Origin: Saccharina japonica
Taxonomy: Eukaryota; Sar; Phaeophyceae; Laminariales; Laminariaceae
Assembly (NCBI GenBank): GCA_008828725.1
Contig: MEHQ01002976.1
Span: forward strand, 333,095-397,094
Length of the DNA stretch: 64,000 nt
Direction of reading: 5' to 3'
This document shows positions 11,591 to 24,722 of the stretch, in pieces; the stretch's first letter is position 1, and every line of letters begins with the position of its first letter. The position numbers and the translations under genes were made by a program. Under the pieces are notes generated by a model. It searched no databases and was not told the origin of the DNA. It saw only the letters and a program-made list of their open reading frames with translations.

Positions 11591-13180
11591 TTGTCATGAT
11601 CGTTTTCTGAGTCGTGAGAGACAGAGATTCCTCCCCTCGGCCAGATATCTGTACCGCAGCCTGCTCCAACCCCCTAAGCTAAGTATCTCGACTACTCAAT
11701 GTTTCGTTTTCTCTCTCCTCATTACTAATATAATATCGGTCGGGTTCCTAACGACAGTAGTACCGCCTACAGTTGTCTCGGATGACCAACCCTTCGAATG
11801 GTACGGTACCATTCGACTCCTTCGATCTAAAAAACAAGTGAAAACACAATAACGAAAACAAGTATTCCGGGACCCCGGCTACTTTTACCCCTTCCAAAGA
11901 AGAAACGGTAAGGTGGGGCGGTAGAAACATGGCACAAATTCCTGGGTTCGCTGACCACCCAGCGACTACCCAACGTCTGCTCACGCTTGCAGTTTACAAG
12001 TCGAACAACCAGGAGGACAAAACGCGGACGTCCCCCGGGCCGGTACAGCCCTGCATTGTGCTCCTTGCATTTATGTTCAGAGTGGTACGTCACAGCACAC
12101 TACGAGTACTACCATACAAGGTATTTACATACTACCACTTTGTGCAATGCAGGACTAGCGCCGCGGGCGGAGCCGTGGCTGTACCGCTAGGGATACAACG
12201 TAACAGTACGAAGTACGACACACATCCTCAATCACACCCAGTAGGCAGCGCAGCGCCTAGATGTGTGCCGTGGTGCCGTGCTTTCTCTTTCGAACGTATA
12301 GCTTTGTTGTCCTGGAGCATGGAGCACGTGGCGTTCGCAAGTAGCATGCTTCCTCCTTCATGTGTGTTTCTTCAGTGACTTCTTTTAATACTATGTTGTG
12401 TCCTTGATCAGCGAGCGTAGCGGGCGGAACCGCCCGCTAGGCGAAGCGCCTCGGATGAAATACAATTCACCAGGCACCATGCAGGTACGGGACGTGTCAC
12501 TGGTATCGCCCAGCCAGTCACCCAATGCAAGCCATCATTGGGCTGTAGACCTCGGAGCGAAAGGAGTTTATCTATCCGATGACCATCTTGTTCCCCGTAT
12601 ACCTTGTTGCCAGAGCGTCCACCAACACCAATATTCCATACTACCTGCTACCTGGTAGATATGATAATGGTATAAACCGACACCTTCAATAATAGCAGAA
12701 GGGCCAAACAGAACTGCGGGGGGGGGTGGTGGGCGACGGAAGCATGAGGTCGTTAAACTGATACAGAATCTGCTGAATCATGTAGTACAAATCACATTTT
12801 AGTACATACAGCAGGCTGCACTTTCACCGCCAGTGGGCTCGTACAAGGTACTGGTACATGCGCCAAACTCAACTTATGAAGTAGCCGGCAATTGTTTCCA
12901 CAGAGCCTGCCTCAGCACTGCGTGGCTTATTTAGCAATACGTACGGACATGTTCGCTTGCTGAGAGTAACGTTTTTCAAAGGACCAAGGCCGACAGCTTT
13001 ACTCTTTTTTTTTCATTTTTCGTATACGCCAGGTACGTCGTAGGCAATGTGTTGATACTGACTACGAAAGCTTGTGTCTCGTGGATATGCCGATGTGTCA
13101 TTAGCCCATCAAAAGCACGACTATATACGGAAATCTTCGCGCTGGAACGAAGATACGCACATAAAATGGATGGTCATAGT
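11591..13180. other. Unassigned sequence with GC-rich hairpins
   Basis: No gene is recognised. The stretch holds GC-rich inverted repeats described separately (12154-12451), a G run near 12719-12726, and otherwise unremarkable sequence. Confidence 0.4.
12154..12451. repeat. Cluster of short GC-rich palindromes
   Basis: Three compact dyads lie close together. CTAGCG and CGCTAG frame 12154-12190. GCGGGCGG-AA-CCGCCCGC is a perfect 8-bp stem with a 2-base loop at 12420-12437. AGGCG-AAG-CGCCT follows at 12439-12451. A related TAGGC...GCCTA dyad lies near 12242-12260. Nothing similar recurs elsewhere in the window. Confidence 0.6.
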
Positions 13181-15295
13181 CGCTGTCAGCAACGCATAAC
13201 GTACTTGTGGGTCCTCGAACCAGCAGCTGCAGGTTGCAGGCAGGTCGTTGGTCGAGCCAGGGGACTCAAACGCATGACATAGTGATGGCGGGACTTATTA
13301 TTTGAACATTGCCACGTCTAAGGCAGATGGCCCAGCGAGGTCAACCTAACAACATGACCTAACGATGGTTGGAGTTATTGTGCGAACGACAGCTCTAACA
13401 TCAATTGTCGTGATTTTGGCGCTTCTGTCAGATGGTCCAACTAGGTGTCCCGACACCAAGACCTAGTATCATCACGACTCATTCTACGAAGGACAATTCC
13501 GGGGTAACGCATCACCATTTCGACGCCCGAGACAGAGGATCACATCGCATTGTGTCGATACCAAGCAGAGACCGAGATATAGCTTGACCGAGTGATACGT
13601 ATTCATGTAATAACAGCGCGCGTAGCTTTCTGATGTCGCGAACCGTCGCAGGCCCGACTGCTATCGATCGCTTCCGATCATCTGTCCTTAAGCACCACTG
13701 CATTCCACCGCTATTAATGTGGCCATGTCACGCACACCGAAGTACATAAGATCGACGTGAAACCTCAGAGGTCGAGTCCGAAACATCTAACAGCAAACAG
13801 AACCAAGCTTACGCAAAGTGATGGCAGCTAGATACGCCGTCGCCTTATAGTAAGTCAGATGCATCAACTCTTGATACCTACGCCAACTAGCATCGTGCGT
13901 GTATGTTCTATGTACAACGTGATTGCGAAATACGTACTTACTACGACATATGCATTCACGTGGTCTTCATAAGTCGGACCCCTTTACTTGACGCCGTCCT
14001 GCAGGATACACTGCAGGATACAGGTTTACCGAAATATCTGCACCTTAATGGAACGTTACATGCCGTTAATACTGGTGCATCCAAATGCACCGCCTACTTC
14101 CATCCAAATACTTCAAAACAATTAAGACGCCGTGCCCACACCATCTGTGCATTTGGCGTCGGACTCGTCATCCAAATTCTAAACACAACGTCGCGCCCGA
14201 CATGTACCCGCACATACAAATGTGGCACCCTGAGCTGAGCAATGGATGCCGCCAGGCGCTCATCACTTTCGAAACACCACAGCCTCGCACTTGTAGGCTT
14301 CCATCCCGTTCAACCCCCGTATGGTTCCGAACGGGGACAGACATATTTAATGCGACCGCGCTATGCACACCGAGATATGCATGTGAATACGTACCGAGAC
14401 TTGATCAGCCCCCAAGTCCAGAACACGACATCGTGTACGTAGAACCAAAATATGCCGCACCAGTGGCACCTTGTTCTGCGGCATTTACCGTCCGCTCACT
14501 AACATACCACCGCCGGCTATGCATGAATATCAATACTACAGTTCGTTGCAATCACGAGCAGGTAACAGGTTGTTTACAACATTTGTTTCTCACTTGAACA
14601 AGTTGACTCAACCCGAGCTTGACCTGCCGAGTAGCGACAACAACGACAACTCCGACACCGATACTACTATGACTGACATCAACAGATACAAAATTGGCCA
14701 AGCAAAAGAACAGTCCTGAGGGAGTTTCGGTTGACCTGCCCCTTACGTCCGCTTCGTGCTTGTATCACCGTCTGTTTACAACACATAAGCACGAGCTGCA
14801 CATATATATATATATATAAATAAATAAATATATAAATAAAAATATACAAAGTATGTTAGATATCTGCTAACGTCGTGCAGGAGCGGCTGCCACGCTACGG
14901 AGAGGACACGATCACGCGTTATGAGCATAGCGCAAACTGCGTGTCCACAATCCTCCAATTCTGCCACCCACATGCACGCCCGGCTTTACATCTATCTTCC
15001 ACGTCGCGACCGACGAGGGCACGCCGCGTGCGTCGGAGCTGCCATGATATAAACCACGGCTGCGGAGTACTATATGTTTTTACTGAAATGAAATCGCTGT
15101 AAGGGCACGACCATGTCATACACTCCCACATCAACCACGAGCCGCTGCACTCAGGCGCGCTTGCTCTGCTCTCTCCAGAGTATCAACCAACGTCAACTGC
15201 CAAACTTCCGTCGCAGATACAGTACAGGGGAGTGTATACCTTGTGGCCTGTTCGATTGGCACATATAGGGTTGATTAGGCCTATTTGGCCTATGA
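13180..15295 (-). repeat. 3' flank of gene A (duplicated flank, copy 1)
   Basis: This DNA downstream of gene A is homologous to the 3' flanks at 33797-35710 (gene B, opposite strand), 43140-45550 (orphan exon) and 48890-50669 (gene C). Shared landmarks, read away from the stop codon, are a (TA)n tract (here 14802-14820), a block near 14540 that reads ACAGGTTGTTTACA, and a CACAAGTACGTTATGCGT block near 13200. Reading frames are not kept between copies, so I treat it as duplicated noncoding flank. Confidence 0.65.
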
Positions 15296-15298
15296 TCA
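15272..15298. other. Hairpin overlapping the gene A stop codon
   Basis: TGATTAGGCC and GGCCTATGATCA form an inverted repeat with a short TATTT loop. The outer bases include the TGA stop complement at 15296-15298. Whether it affects 3' end formation is unknown; the other copies do not show it. Confidence 0.4.
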
Positions 15299-18200
15299 GG
15301 TAGACGAGCAGATGACGTTGATGTAGGGGTGCTTGGTGGTGTCTTCGGTGTAGCCATTGGAGTAGAAGCGATGATCGCGGCCCTCAGTGTCCTCGTCAAG
15401 CACCTTCATCAGCAGGCCATTGTTGTCCGTCGTCCCGTCAGCCCAGGCCTTGACAGCATCCGTGACCTTTCATTTGCAGTGGCGCCAAATCACAGTTAGA
15501 GTGGTTACTGAGCCAACCTTGCTCTTTCGTACAACCTACCTCCATGATATGTCAAGGTATCAGTTAGTACGTCACCCAAGTTTGGCTATATATCCCAAGC
15601 GCATGGTACAGGAGGGAAATGTAGTTGCATCCCCCAACATCGTTTGCGACCACACAGCACTGATACATCGGAAAATTTAGCGTTCATACACACGTGTATT
15701 TCGATCGACGTAATCCTGTCACGATGAGGGCGTTCCAACAGCACACGTAGAAACACGCTGGAGTGTTTACAGTAAATATAATATGTTTTGGTTGTACGAC
15801 AACACACCGTTTCTGGGTGTGAATATTGTGATACTGGTTGTTTGAACAGTGACACTTTTGAGACGCGGTTATCGATGTCTGCCTTTTCAAACCGTGAGAT
15901 CATACGCTCAGGCCAGAGAAGGTACCCAGCAATGGAAGCAAACCCTGACACATGTGCCATGGAACGTTAAAAAAACTAAAATAAATGCATACAGGGAAAC
16001 AGGAGCTCACGGGGAAACTAAACCGCGTCGACGAATGTAAGGCAGACGAAATGTGCTTTTTAAACACCCGGTGAAGAGCAGCTCCCAGAATACCCCGTGC
16101 GTGATACGCGGCAGCTCGGCACGCGCCAAACAAGAACTCCCCTTTGCGGCAACATATGTGTCTGCCGAATTGAGCCGCGTACCCCGAGGTAAAACTGGAA
16201 TATTTCGACATCATTCCCCCGATCCCCTCGCCATACACTTTACGGCCTCATAATGAAACTGTTGGTTGTGTTCTGATCCACACCCGACGAAACACAAACA
16301 TTAATGCGCGCCGAGCGCGTTTTTACGGGACCTAGCGCGCCCAACCCTCGATGATAGTGTACGGTGGAACTATCCCCGAACTTACGTATGGAGGCTCGGC
16401 AGACCGGGGCTTGTGCTAAGAGGTCATAGTGAGTAACCACGTAGGAGGTCAACCAATATCCCAACAATATTGAAAATATTCCTCTATGCAACGACACAAA
16501 CCTGTGAGGAAGAACATATATCATGACAACTATTTTGCAAGCCAGCTAGTTGTTCAAGTTGACGCAAGTATCGAGGGCCTTGTTTTAAGACACATTAAAC
16601 GCTGGTTTCTTGGACTCCACGCATCGAGGACGATCTGCCTCCGCGCCGATCGCTGCATCGACGAAAACGCGCCCAATCGACAACTTCGAATCGGTCTGAC
16701 CTGAGCTCAGTATTATTGAGTTGCCTCGAGCACTGAGCTCGTCGTGTCAGGCGTAACTGCGGCCAATATAATCACGACAATGTATCACGGGGGATTCGTA
16801 TGTCCGCAATCGCATGCGCTAACGAACACGCGACAAACCAACAACTAGTTATTGATGTCTTGCCTCCTAGCTATCGTGTGGTGTGCGTCTCAAGTAGTGG
16901 GTGGTCGCTACGTCTGCGTAGAGCACGCAACCAGCGACACCGAGCCTCGACTTCATGTTAGCTGCAGAAATGCGTATCATTAATCAAACCAGAGACGGGT
17001 ATATTAAGCCTAGCCCGACGGAGACGAACGTTGCACGGCTGCCTGACGGGGCGAAACAAAACAAAATAACAACGATTTTCCGCCTCTGATTGGTGTAAAG
17101 AAAAAATTGAACCACATGCTATCCTTGTTGCGCTTATACCGTATAATGCATCAATTGCTCACCTTGAACTCGATCCAGCGCATAGTGGGGCTTCCTGTGG
17201 GTACGTGCGTACTGGTGAGGACGGTCTCTTCTGCATCACTTCCGTCGAGAGCGAGCCACGGAGAACTCCAGGCGACGCCGTCCAGCCGTTGGGTCGTAGT
17301 AGCCTCGTCCTCCAGCCATGGCTTGTTGACCACATGCAGCTGTACGTCGTGGCTGAGGTCCGGTGATTGATCCGGTGTGTGCCACCTCGTATGGTGTGTC
17401 TTGACGAAGTACACGTACATGTACGCGTCGACGATCTGTTCATTGCATTGAAGGAGGTGAGGAGGGGTGGTGGGTAGTGGTTAACTTCGTTTGGTGTCGC
17501 AAGTACTGAAATCTCAAGCAGAATGAGAGGTTTTTACAGGAGAAACACGCACAATACCCCGCGTTTTATCACCTGCACCATATCGACGCGTATGTCAGGA
17601 GTGCGAAGAAGGAAAAACCATCGCCAATTTGCCGTCAAAGTGAACTCACTGTGGGTGCAGACTAGATTAAACACCGTAGGCAACCTTTCTTGGAGTAAGG
17701 CTTTGTACTAAGGGCGATTTCTTGACGCCAACGGGACGTCTAGGTTAGGAACATTGTCCAAGCTGTGCTCCTGCATCAGCGAGGTCAAACTGCGATTCAA
17801 ACATTTGTACCAAAGACACCCATCTGCACAGATTGTAAGAATTTCGGCGGTTTCATACTGATCTTTGGACTGCGCGGTAGTCGTGAAGGTTGCAACAACA
17901 ACGGGCGGAAATCGTCCTGCAAACAAAAACAATGCTGTGAACCAAAATGTGCGGGGCACTACAACTTGTGTGCATCGTGTGCATTGAGAACGATATATTT
18001 AGTACCTCGAATGTGCTGAAAGGACACTGGCCGCGGTTGGATTGCACAAAGTATCGATCGGCTACGAATATTTACTCTTGGTCCGTGTGTACTGCACCCG
18101 GTACCGACACACGTGTCCCGTTAATTTGTCTACACGAAGCACCGTGCCAATGACAACGCTATTATCAAAGAGATGCGTCCGGATTATCCGTCCCAAAGTT

Positions 18201-18674
18201 GAAACAATTGCGAGCGCCATAAGACCGTTATAATGATATCACTTGGAGTCCGATTATGTCACCGACACATCGTATCAGACAATGGAAATGTCGTAATACA
18301 CCGGCATGACTGGTTGAATTAAATGTTTGGGAGGGCATTATTACTGAATCACTGCAGCGTTAGCCGCACGCGTCATGCAAACCTCCTGACTCGAAGCACA
18401 TCGTGCTTACCTTGGGGCAGTCGGTACTAGTGGTGAAGTCCTCGAACTGCAGCAAGGAACGGGCCAGAGGGTAGTCCGTCAATTTTGCGATGAGGAGAAA
18501 CTCCCAGTGGTTGTAGTTGGACGACGACCGCTGCACCCAGACGTCTTGCGCTTCTGCGACTTTACACGTTGACGTGCCTTGACCGCGATACGTGCACACG
18601 TGTCCACTTGCATCCCTGATGGAGCAGGCGATGGACACGACGATTAAGAGCAGTCTCGTGAGGTTGGTGACCAT
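15296..18674 (-). CDS. Gene A: secreted DNRLRE/CBM96-like domain protein, 235 aa, 3 exons
   Basis: Exons are 18674-18411, 17435-17163 and 15466-15296 (stop TGA). All junctions are phase 0: donors AAG|GTAAGC and AAG|GTGAGC, acceptors AACAG|ATC and GAAAG|GTC. Residues 1-24 form a signal peptide (charged start, Leu/Ile/Val core, small residues before cleavage at DASG|H). From about residue 38 the protein follows the DNRLRE/CBM96 beta-sandwich: EAQDVWV...NYNHWEF, RSLLQFEDF, then exon 2 with IVDAYMYVYF, a PWLEDEATTT...W segment like the family's 'SWxE..TW' motif, and WIEFK; exon 3 gives VTDAVKAWADG, NNGLLMKV, HRFYSNGY and PYINVIC. Cys27, 37, 86 and 232 are conserved in the family and could form two disulfides. 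DNRLRE domains bind polysaccharides in some extracellular proteins; the ligand here is unknown. It is divergently paired with gene B and is the closest relative of gene D. Exon-intron structure is inferred from four-way conservation. Confidence 0.85.
15467..17162 (-). other. Intron 2 of gene A
   Basis: A phase-0 intron of 1696 bp. It is homologous in patches to the second introns of the other three genes. A block near 15995-16110 (GGGAAACAGGAGCTCACGGG onward) recurs at about 28040-28230, 46790-46975, 51900-52130 and 63230-63390. Confidence 0.7.
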
Positions 18675-18950
18675 GGTGACGTTGTTCGTTGTACGGGCTA
18701 GAGCACAATGAAAGTGTGTGTATTCAGAAGAAGCCTGGTATAAATGAGTATCCAAGGGCTCCGTGGGAACTGTTGTGGCTGATGGTGGGGCGCGAGCCCA
18801 TGACGAATGCTGTTGACGAAGCCCCAATATCAAGCACCATTTTCCCTCTGAACTTCGTGAGCTGAGTGTCAACTGAATCAACAGGAATTCAGTGACGCAC
18901 ACCTGGCTGTCCACGTTGTATATATGCGCTACTAACGCGCGCGCTGAGTA
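18675..18950 (-). promoter_or_regulatory. Conserved proximal promoter/5' UTR of gene A
   Basis: About 275 bp before the start codon match the same region of genes B, C and D. Ordered blocks, in gene orientation, are ACTCAG...GTAGCGCATA, GTCACTGAATT, CTCAC-GAGTTCAGAG, GGGCTTCGTCAACAG, CAGCCACAAC and GAACAACGTCACC just before ATG. Conservation beyond that of the surrounding spacer suggests a proximal promoter and short leader. No convincing sense-strand TATA box is seen. Confidence 0.55.
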
Positions 18951-20187
18951 ATGTAATTATATGTGTATACTAACTCACGAACGCAAATAGTCCAATTGAT
19001 CTAGGTTACTTCTACTTGTAACGTGCGTCTGAACTGTGCTGTTCGTTCCTGTGGAGGGTACATCTTCCTAATAGCGATCTCCCCGATATATTTTCACCTA
19101 CGGACATATTCGGTCGTTCGCTTCGGAAGAAAATATGGCTTCGACATATGCCATATCAGACTCGAACATATTTGTATGACCTTGACCATACTGGTTCAAA
19201 AATTACACCGAAATCAGTGTTGTTTCGATATAATTGTAGTCTTGCGAAACCAACAACAGCAAACAAGAGTACATAGCATTGTATGTCCATACACCATTTA
19301 CCAGGCTCGAACATACCTGGTGACCGTGATCCTACTGGCTCAGCACTTATACCGAAATCGGTGTTGTTTCGACATTATTGGAGTCTTGCGAAAATAACTC
19401 CAGCAAATAGTACATGATGTCGATATGTCCATACATAATTTACCAGGCCCGACAAGAAGGCCCTCAGTGCCCAAATGCATTTGTAGTCGGGGTAACAGCG
19501 CTGAATATAGCACGTATTCGATGGTTACCCCTAGCGATACCCCGAGGGCCCTAGCTCTATTCTGTTCGCGTCCTGTTGGAGTCCGCGTGAAGATTGAAAC
19601 GCTCCGTTTCGACAATTTGCAAAGATGATGATTCTACCGTTCGTTGCGGTCGATCTCGTTTCAGCGGCTGATCATGATGTGCTCACCTAACGGGTAACGA
19701 ATTCGAGGGTATCTATACCTAGAGAAGTACGAAGCAGGACAAACCCTGAACAGAATGTCACATTTTCACCTGTTGATCATCAGCAAAGGCGCTGCTACTT
19801 ACACGATCAACTACATGCCACACTTACACGACAGAAAATTCACTCTCCACCACGGATTTTCTAGAGTTCTTCCTCTTGCGGCCCGAGTGATTAGTCAGGT
19901 ATCGAAGATACATATTTACGTTGCGGCATGCAAGATCCCAGAAGTGGACATACCAATCGGGTGCAGGGTTCAACGTCATCCCTGCACACACGCACTCTAT
20001 AAGCTTACCTACTGGACGACGAATCCTTTGCGTGGTGGTCAAAAGGCAAACATCATCAACGATTCGATATAAAGAAACGAACATCCAGATTTCGAGACAA
20101 CACTACGGTATATCCCTCGGTGAATGTATTTTTCGGGCAGGCGGGGTGGAGAATGTGTAGCCTGCACGCAGGTGCACCATTTCTGCC
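18951..20187. other. Spacer upstream of gene A
   Basis: Homologous, inverted, to about 59050-60215 upstream of gene D. It includes the CTGTGGAGGGTACA block near 19048 and the tandem duplication at 19161-19446. No gene is supported. Confidence 0.6.
19161..19446 (+). repeat. Tandem duplication, 144-bp unit, upstream of gene A
   Basis: CTCGAACATA starts units near 19161 and 19305, each followed by CCGAAATC-GTGTTGTTTCGA, AGTCTTGCGAAA and a TATGTCCATACA block. The matching DNA upstream of gene D (about 59860-60000) holds a single unit. Confidence 0.7.
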
Positions 20188-22990
20188 TTTTGAGGGTGGT
20201 TACTTGAGGAGCTCTATATCATTCCGACAAATGATTGTCGGAGGGAAAAAACAATGCTACGAACGCGATGGTCAATGCCATGACATAAGTATACAATGGA
20301 CACTATTGCAACACATGAATATAAAGTCCGACGGGTTTGATTAAGGAGCCCAAGCATCCAGAAATGATTCCAGTCATCGCGTGCTGCTTCTCTATCGTGA
20401 CACGCGTCATGTCCTGTTGGTCGGTAAGGTCTTACTCATCGACGAAACTCGACTTGAATGAGGTTTTCGACTCGCTTGGTGTAATGCTGTTCATAGTAGA
20501 GCTGGTATCAGGTATCCGCAAACTCCGACAATGCTAACTGACAGTCAGCATAGACCGCAGTTCACAAATACTGGGAAATATATGAGACCTTTCTTCGATT
20601 GCGCGAGCTGGTGGTATTACTCTACACGGCGCCGGGAGTATCACCGACCTCGTTTCGTTCAAACGAACGGCAGTTCGAGATCCAGCTATATGTTTTTTTG
20701 TTTTTGTAATCGAAGGCCGTGGGTTTCAGTGGTTAATTTGGGCGCCGGGGTGTAACCGACCACCTTTCGGTCCGACCAAAGTGAGTTGCAGACCAGATAT
20801 ATCTTGTGGTGGGGGTGCTTTTGTTGTTTCAAGTTACTGACTCTAGCTATTAATCAAAATAACAAGTTTTAACACAAGAGGGATACGATCATCATGGAGG
20901 TGTCTGACATAAAATGTAGGTGATGTCGGACTATATGCACTTACCGCTGTAAACCAAAAATATGGTTAGGATGTTTAAGTGTTTGTATTCATGTTCATAA
21001 CATGCCAACGTTTGTTTTGTTGACGTCCACATCGATCAGCAAAGTTGTTGACGTGCCACGACACCCCACGCGCCAGAAACATTACTCACACATAGATGAG
21101 ACCATACCTGGTGCACACAACTGAAGTATTAACTGATCTTCCGGCAAGATTATTCGAGCGGTCGGACTGTCCGTTGTTTTGCGGGTTAGGCTTTAGGAAC
21201 TACTTCCACGTGAGATAAAGGTACGGACGTATGTCTACCCAACCTTGAAACCATAACCAAAACCATAAGCTTAACTATGACCCCAAACCGGACCCAAACC
21301 GGCCCAAAAACGGCCCAGAAACGCGGCGGCGCTGACTGTCGTATTTTTATTTGTTATACCGAACTTGCGGACTACGATCTAGCCCCTGACACTATTAGTG
21401 GCTAAAATGTTCCCGGAAACTTCTAGGGGGAATCCTACCGAATGAAGTGTAAATAGTGCTGAACGCACCCCACCGGCCAAATACCCGACAAGATGGGGCA
21501 CCGACAACGAGTAGACAATACAAAATTCAAGCGATGTGTCTATCGCGTGACTGATACCCACGAGGTTTTTTCCTAGCCACAATTCTCATCGCGCGTGCTC
21601 CCTCCTTGTTCCGGAGAAACATCGACCTAAGAAACGCACGCCCCAGCGTTTGTGTTACCTTCAGTTGCGTATTCAGTATGCCGTGAACTGCAGACAGAGC
21701 TCAAAACATTATAAACGTTTGTGCCGAAGGACTGTGAATTATGCCGTCGTCGTTTGATGCCGATCGTTATGAGACCCCTACTGTCGAGTGTTGAGGGAGA
21801 TCGCGGCTTCCAATGGCATTGTCTTGGAGGCAGGTAGGCGTGGGGCTGGCTCCTAGGGCTATTGACGGTGGGCGAGGAAGAGGTGCCTGGCTTTCGCGAG
21901 AGAGTGGTGTTGTCATGAGGGAAGACTAATATACTGCTGTGGATAACGGGCAAAACAGATACCTAGTGCTTGCTTAAGTGAAAAATGATAGTTTAGCCCA
22001 AATTTGACCAATGCGCGATCACTGCTGCTGTTGTGGTCAGGGTGTAACACACATGAACAAACAATAGGCTGGCCTGCCATTCCATTACTGTGCCGACACA
22101 GCTCTTACACTGAATGTGTCAAAATTGGACTTCCCGCCAACCATACACACAACAAGCCCACTGCTATGCAATGCATCACCCCAGAAAACACACCCTCTAC
22201 TGTGTTCTGCTATGTACGACGTACAACGAACAACCTATCCAATATATGGCGGGAAAAGCGCTTGTATACAACAAACAGCATGTTCAGTCAATACCAATAT
22301 AAGACAATGTCGACAGCTTGCAGCACATATACCACCCATAGTGTCTGTCGATGTCGACACATCACAGCCACCTGGTTCTCAACTTCGATCCCCTCTACTG
22401 TTACTGTGTACCATGTCAGGTGGTATTCAACCTGTGACGAGTTAATTGACCAACAAAAAGTACGATGTTTCCGGAAACGAATGAACACGAAAATAAGCAC
22501 CAAAATCTGCTCCGGAAACTTTAACTACAGTAGTAATAGTAGTTATCCCGCAAACCTCTGCCACCGTTTGATAAATGTCAACAAGGCTACCATACAACGC
22601 CGCACATTTATATAATTATTCCGAATTAAAGACACTCCTTAGTTTTCACCTCGTACCTATATACGATGCACACGATATGCGACTTAATTTGTTGATGCAA
22701 TGTTTGTTTCAGTTTTTCCTTTGTTGATTTGTGGCTGTTAGACAACCGGTGGGGTGCCTGAGATCAGTCGGGCTGGTGGGCCTCCAGTGGCTCCTGCGGA
22801 GGACTAATCACATTGGTGCACCTTGTGAGTGAACGCAGGGTGCCAAAGGGGACGGGCGCACTGCGGTGTCAAGGAACCAAGCGGGAGCAGGGGTGCCGAG
22901 TGGCGCTTGTTTTGCTGTTCCACATATAACCCTACTTTCATGAAATAGATAAACCCTTTCCGAAATTTCCGCATAAGTTCTCCCGCACAT
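20188..22990 (+). repeat. Spacer-repeat copy 2 (between divergent genes A and B)
   Basis: Direct homologue of 1-4440 and inverted homologue of about 56530-59000. It lacks both foldback elements and the triplication of copy 1, so it serves as the empty-site reference. Its longest open frame (22004-22615, 203 codons) is not kept in the other copies, where the same DNA is read in different frames or interrupted. Confidence 0.8.
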
Positions 22991-24440
22991 TACCGTCAAA
23001 ATACGAGTACATGCACGTGAATGCCGCCAACCCAAACTGGCTCTGTGCATACCTCGGGGAATTTCAACACTAAAATAAAGCACATACTCCAGCAGGCTAT
23101 ACTTTATTGAAGGGAAAGGGTGACTCGCGTGCGGCGCATTCGACTTACCACATGTGCAGAGTGGACGAGAAGGAAAACATTAGAGCGTGTAAAGTAACTC
23201 ATCGGGAATCGTCAGGTACTGGCGGCTGGGTGAGATATCTACATACATTCCTGGGGGGAGTTGGTTTGACGTGCAGAACCGTTAACGCGACGGACGAGCA
23301 CAACCCTCAAACGTTTTTCGTCCGAGGGAAGGTGGCAGACCGTTCGACACGGCTGACACATATATGGTAAATTGAAAGTCACAGTCACCGTAACTGCGGA
23401 GTATACGTGGCAGTAAAGCCGTTCTTACGATGCGACGGCGACCTATTTGGAAAACAATGTTTACACGAAGTGACACACACATGATACATGTTCGGCCATC
23501 TCTCAGCCGGGAGAGAGCATTGTATAATTTCGTGACACATACGTTGGTTAGATTGACATATAACGCTGGCGACGACTAGGTGGGATGAGTATCCAACATT
23601 TGTTGGGTGGGTGTATGCCCCATAAATTCGTCTTCGAGGCGAGAGAGTTTGACGACACGTGCCACAAAAAACGATTCTACCCAATATTTTCGGAGGCTCC
23701 ATACCTCTCCCGAAAACTACGTTCTGACGCAAATTGCACGCGCAACCCGGTTTGTGAGCTAGGGATACAGAAACAAATGGCACGGCACTGATGACATCGC
23801 GACTGGATCGGGTAGCTCCTTCATTTTAGGAGCCTAATCAGCCACCAATAGATAACCGCCGAATTTGCTACTTTATATCGCAGCGCGCATCGAACGTGGG
23901 CACATTTCGGGCTGAACGCTATAAATGTTGCCGGTAGAGTCACCGGATTATTTTCAGTCTCGAGTTTGAGGGACACGAAAGAGCGGCTCTTGAAAACACT
24001 GGGGGTCTGATGGGATCAAAATAGCCAACACGTCGTGTTGCCATTGATGCCGGGTTAACGTCCAACAATAAACAGTGGAATATCTGCTCCGTTTGACCGC
24101 CTGTGGTTCTATGCTAACAATGACTATATCCGTCTAAATTCGACCTGTGGCAGAGCGCTGACTATTCAAGTGGCAGTTTGGTGTAAATTGATTCTGGTGC
24201 ATGAGTGGAAAGTCGCGCGAAGTAAGCTCAATGTTGTGTAATGCGGCAAAGATGATACGATAACTACGTTAAAGTGTAGGCAAACTCGATTATGAAGCGG
24301 CAATACCAGGGTAATCATTGTTAGAAGATGTACCCCGAAACAAAGGGCGAAGTGTAGACGCACGTTACAATAGAACTAGCCAGGATTAGATGGTGCGCTG
24401 TTCTTCGCGAGATTGTATGTAAAACATACAACCTGACTGA
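22991..24440. other. Spacer upstream of gene B
   Basis: Noncoding as far as I can see. It is homologous, inverted, to parts of about 54580-56530 upstream of gene C; for example the ACGGACGAGCACAACCCTC block near 23290 matches near 56150. Confidence 0.6.
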
Positions 24441-24722
24441 ACTCAGAGAGCGCGGCAGTAGCGCATACATACATCGCGGATGGCCGGGTGCACGTCACTG
24501 AATTTCTTCCATTCAGTGGGCGATCAAGGCGTCCTCACAGAGTTCAGAGCAAAGAGGGTGTGTGATATTTGGGCTTCGTCAAAAGCAATCGTCTTGGGAT
24601 GGCACTCCACAATCAGCCACAACACTTTCCATCGAACCCTTCGAAAATCATTCGCACAAAGATTCTTCGGCATACATACGATAAAGTATTGGACGCTAAA
24701 GCGCACAGCGAACAACGTCAAC
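24441..24722 (+). promoter_or_regulatory. Conserved proximal promoter/5' UTR of gene B
   Basis: Same ordered blocks as the other three genes: ACTCAGAGAGCGCGGCAGTA, GTCACTGAATT, CTCACAGAGTTCAGAG, GCCACAACACTTTCCATCG and GAACAACGTCAAC directly before ATG. Closest to gene C, which shares CATCGAACCCTTCGAAA. Confidence 0.55.

Noticed and set aside
18739..18744. TATAAA near the gene A start
   Set aside because: It reads TATAAA on the plus strand while gene A is on the minus strand, and it is not kept at the matching position in gene D.
22004..22615. 203-codon open frame in spacer copy 2
   Set aside because: The same DNA in spacer copies 1 and 3 is interrupted or read in other frames, and there is no domain, signal peptide or codon signature. 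A chance frame in duplicated noncoding DNA.
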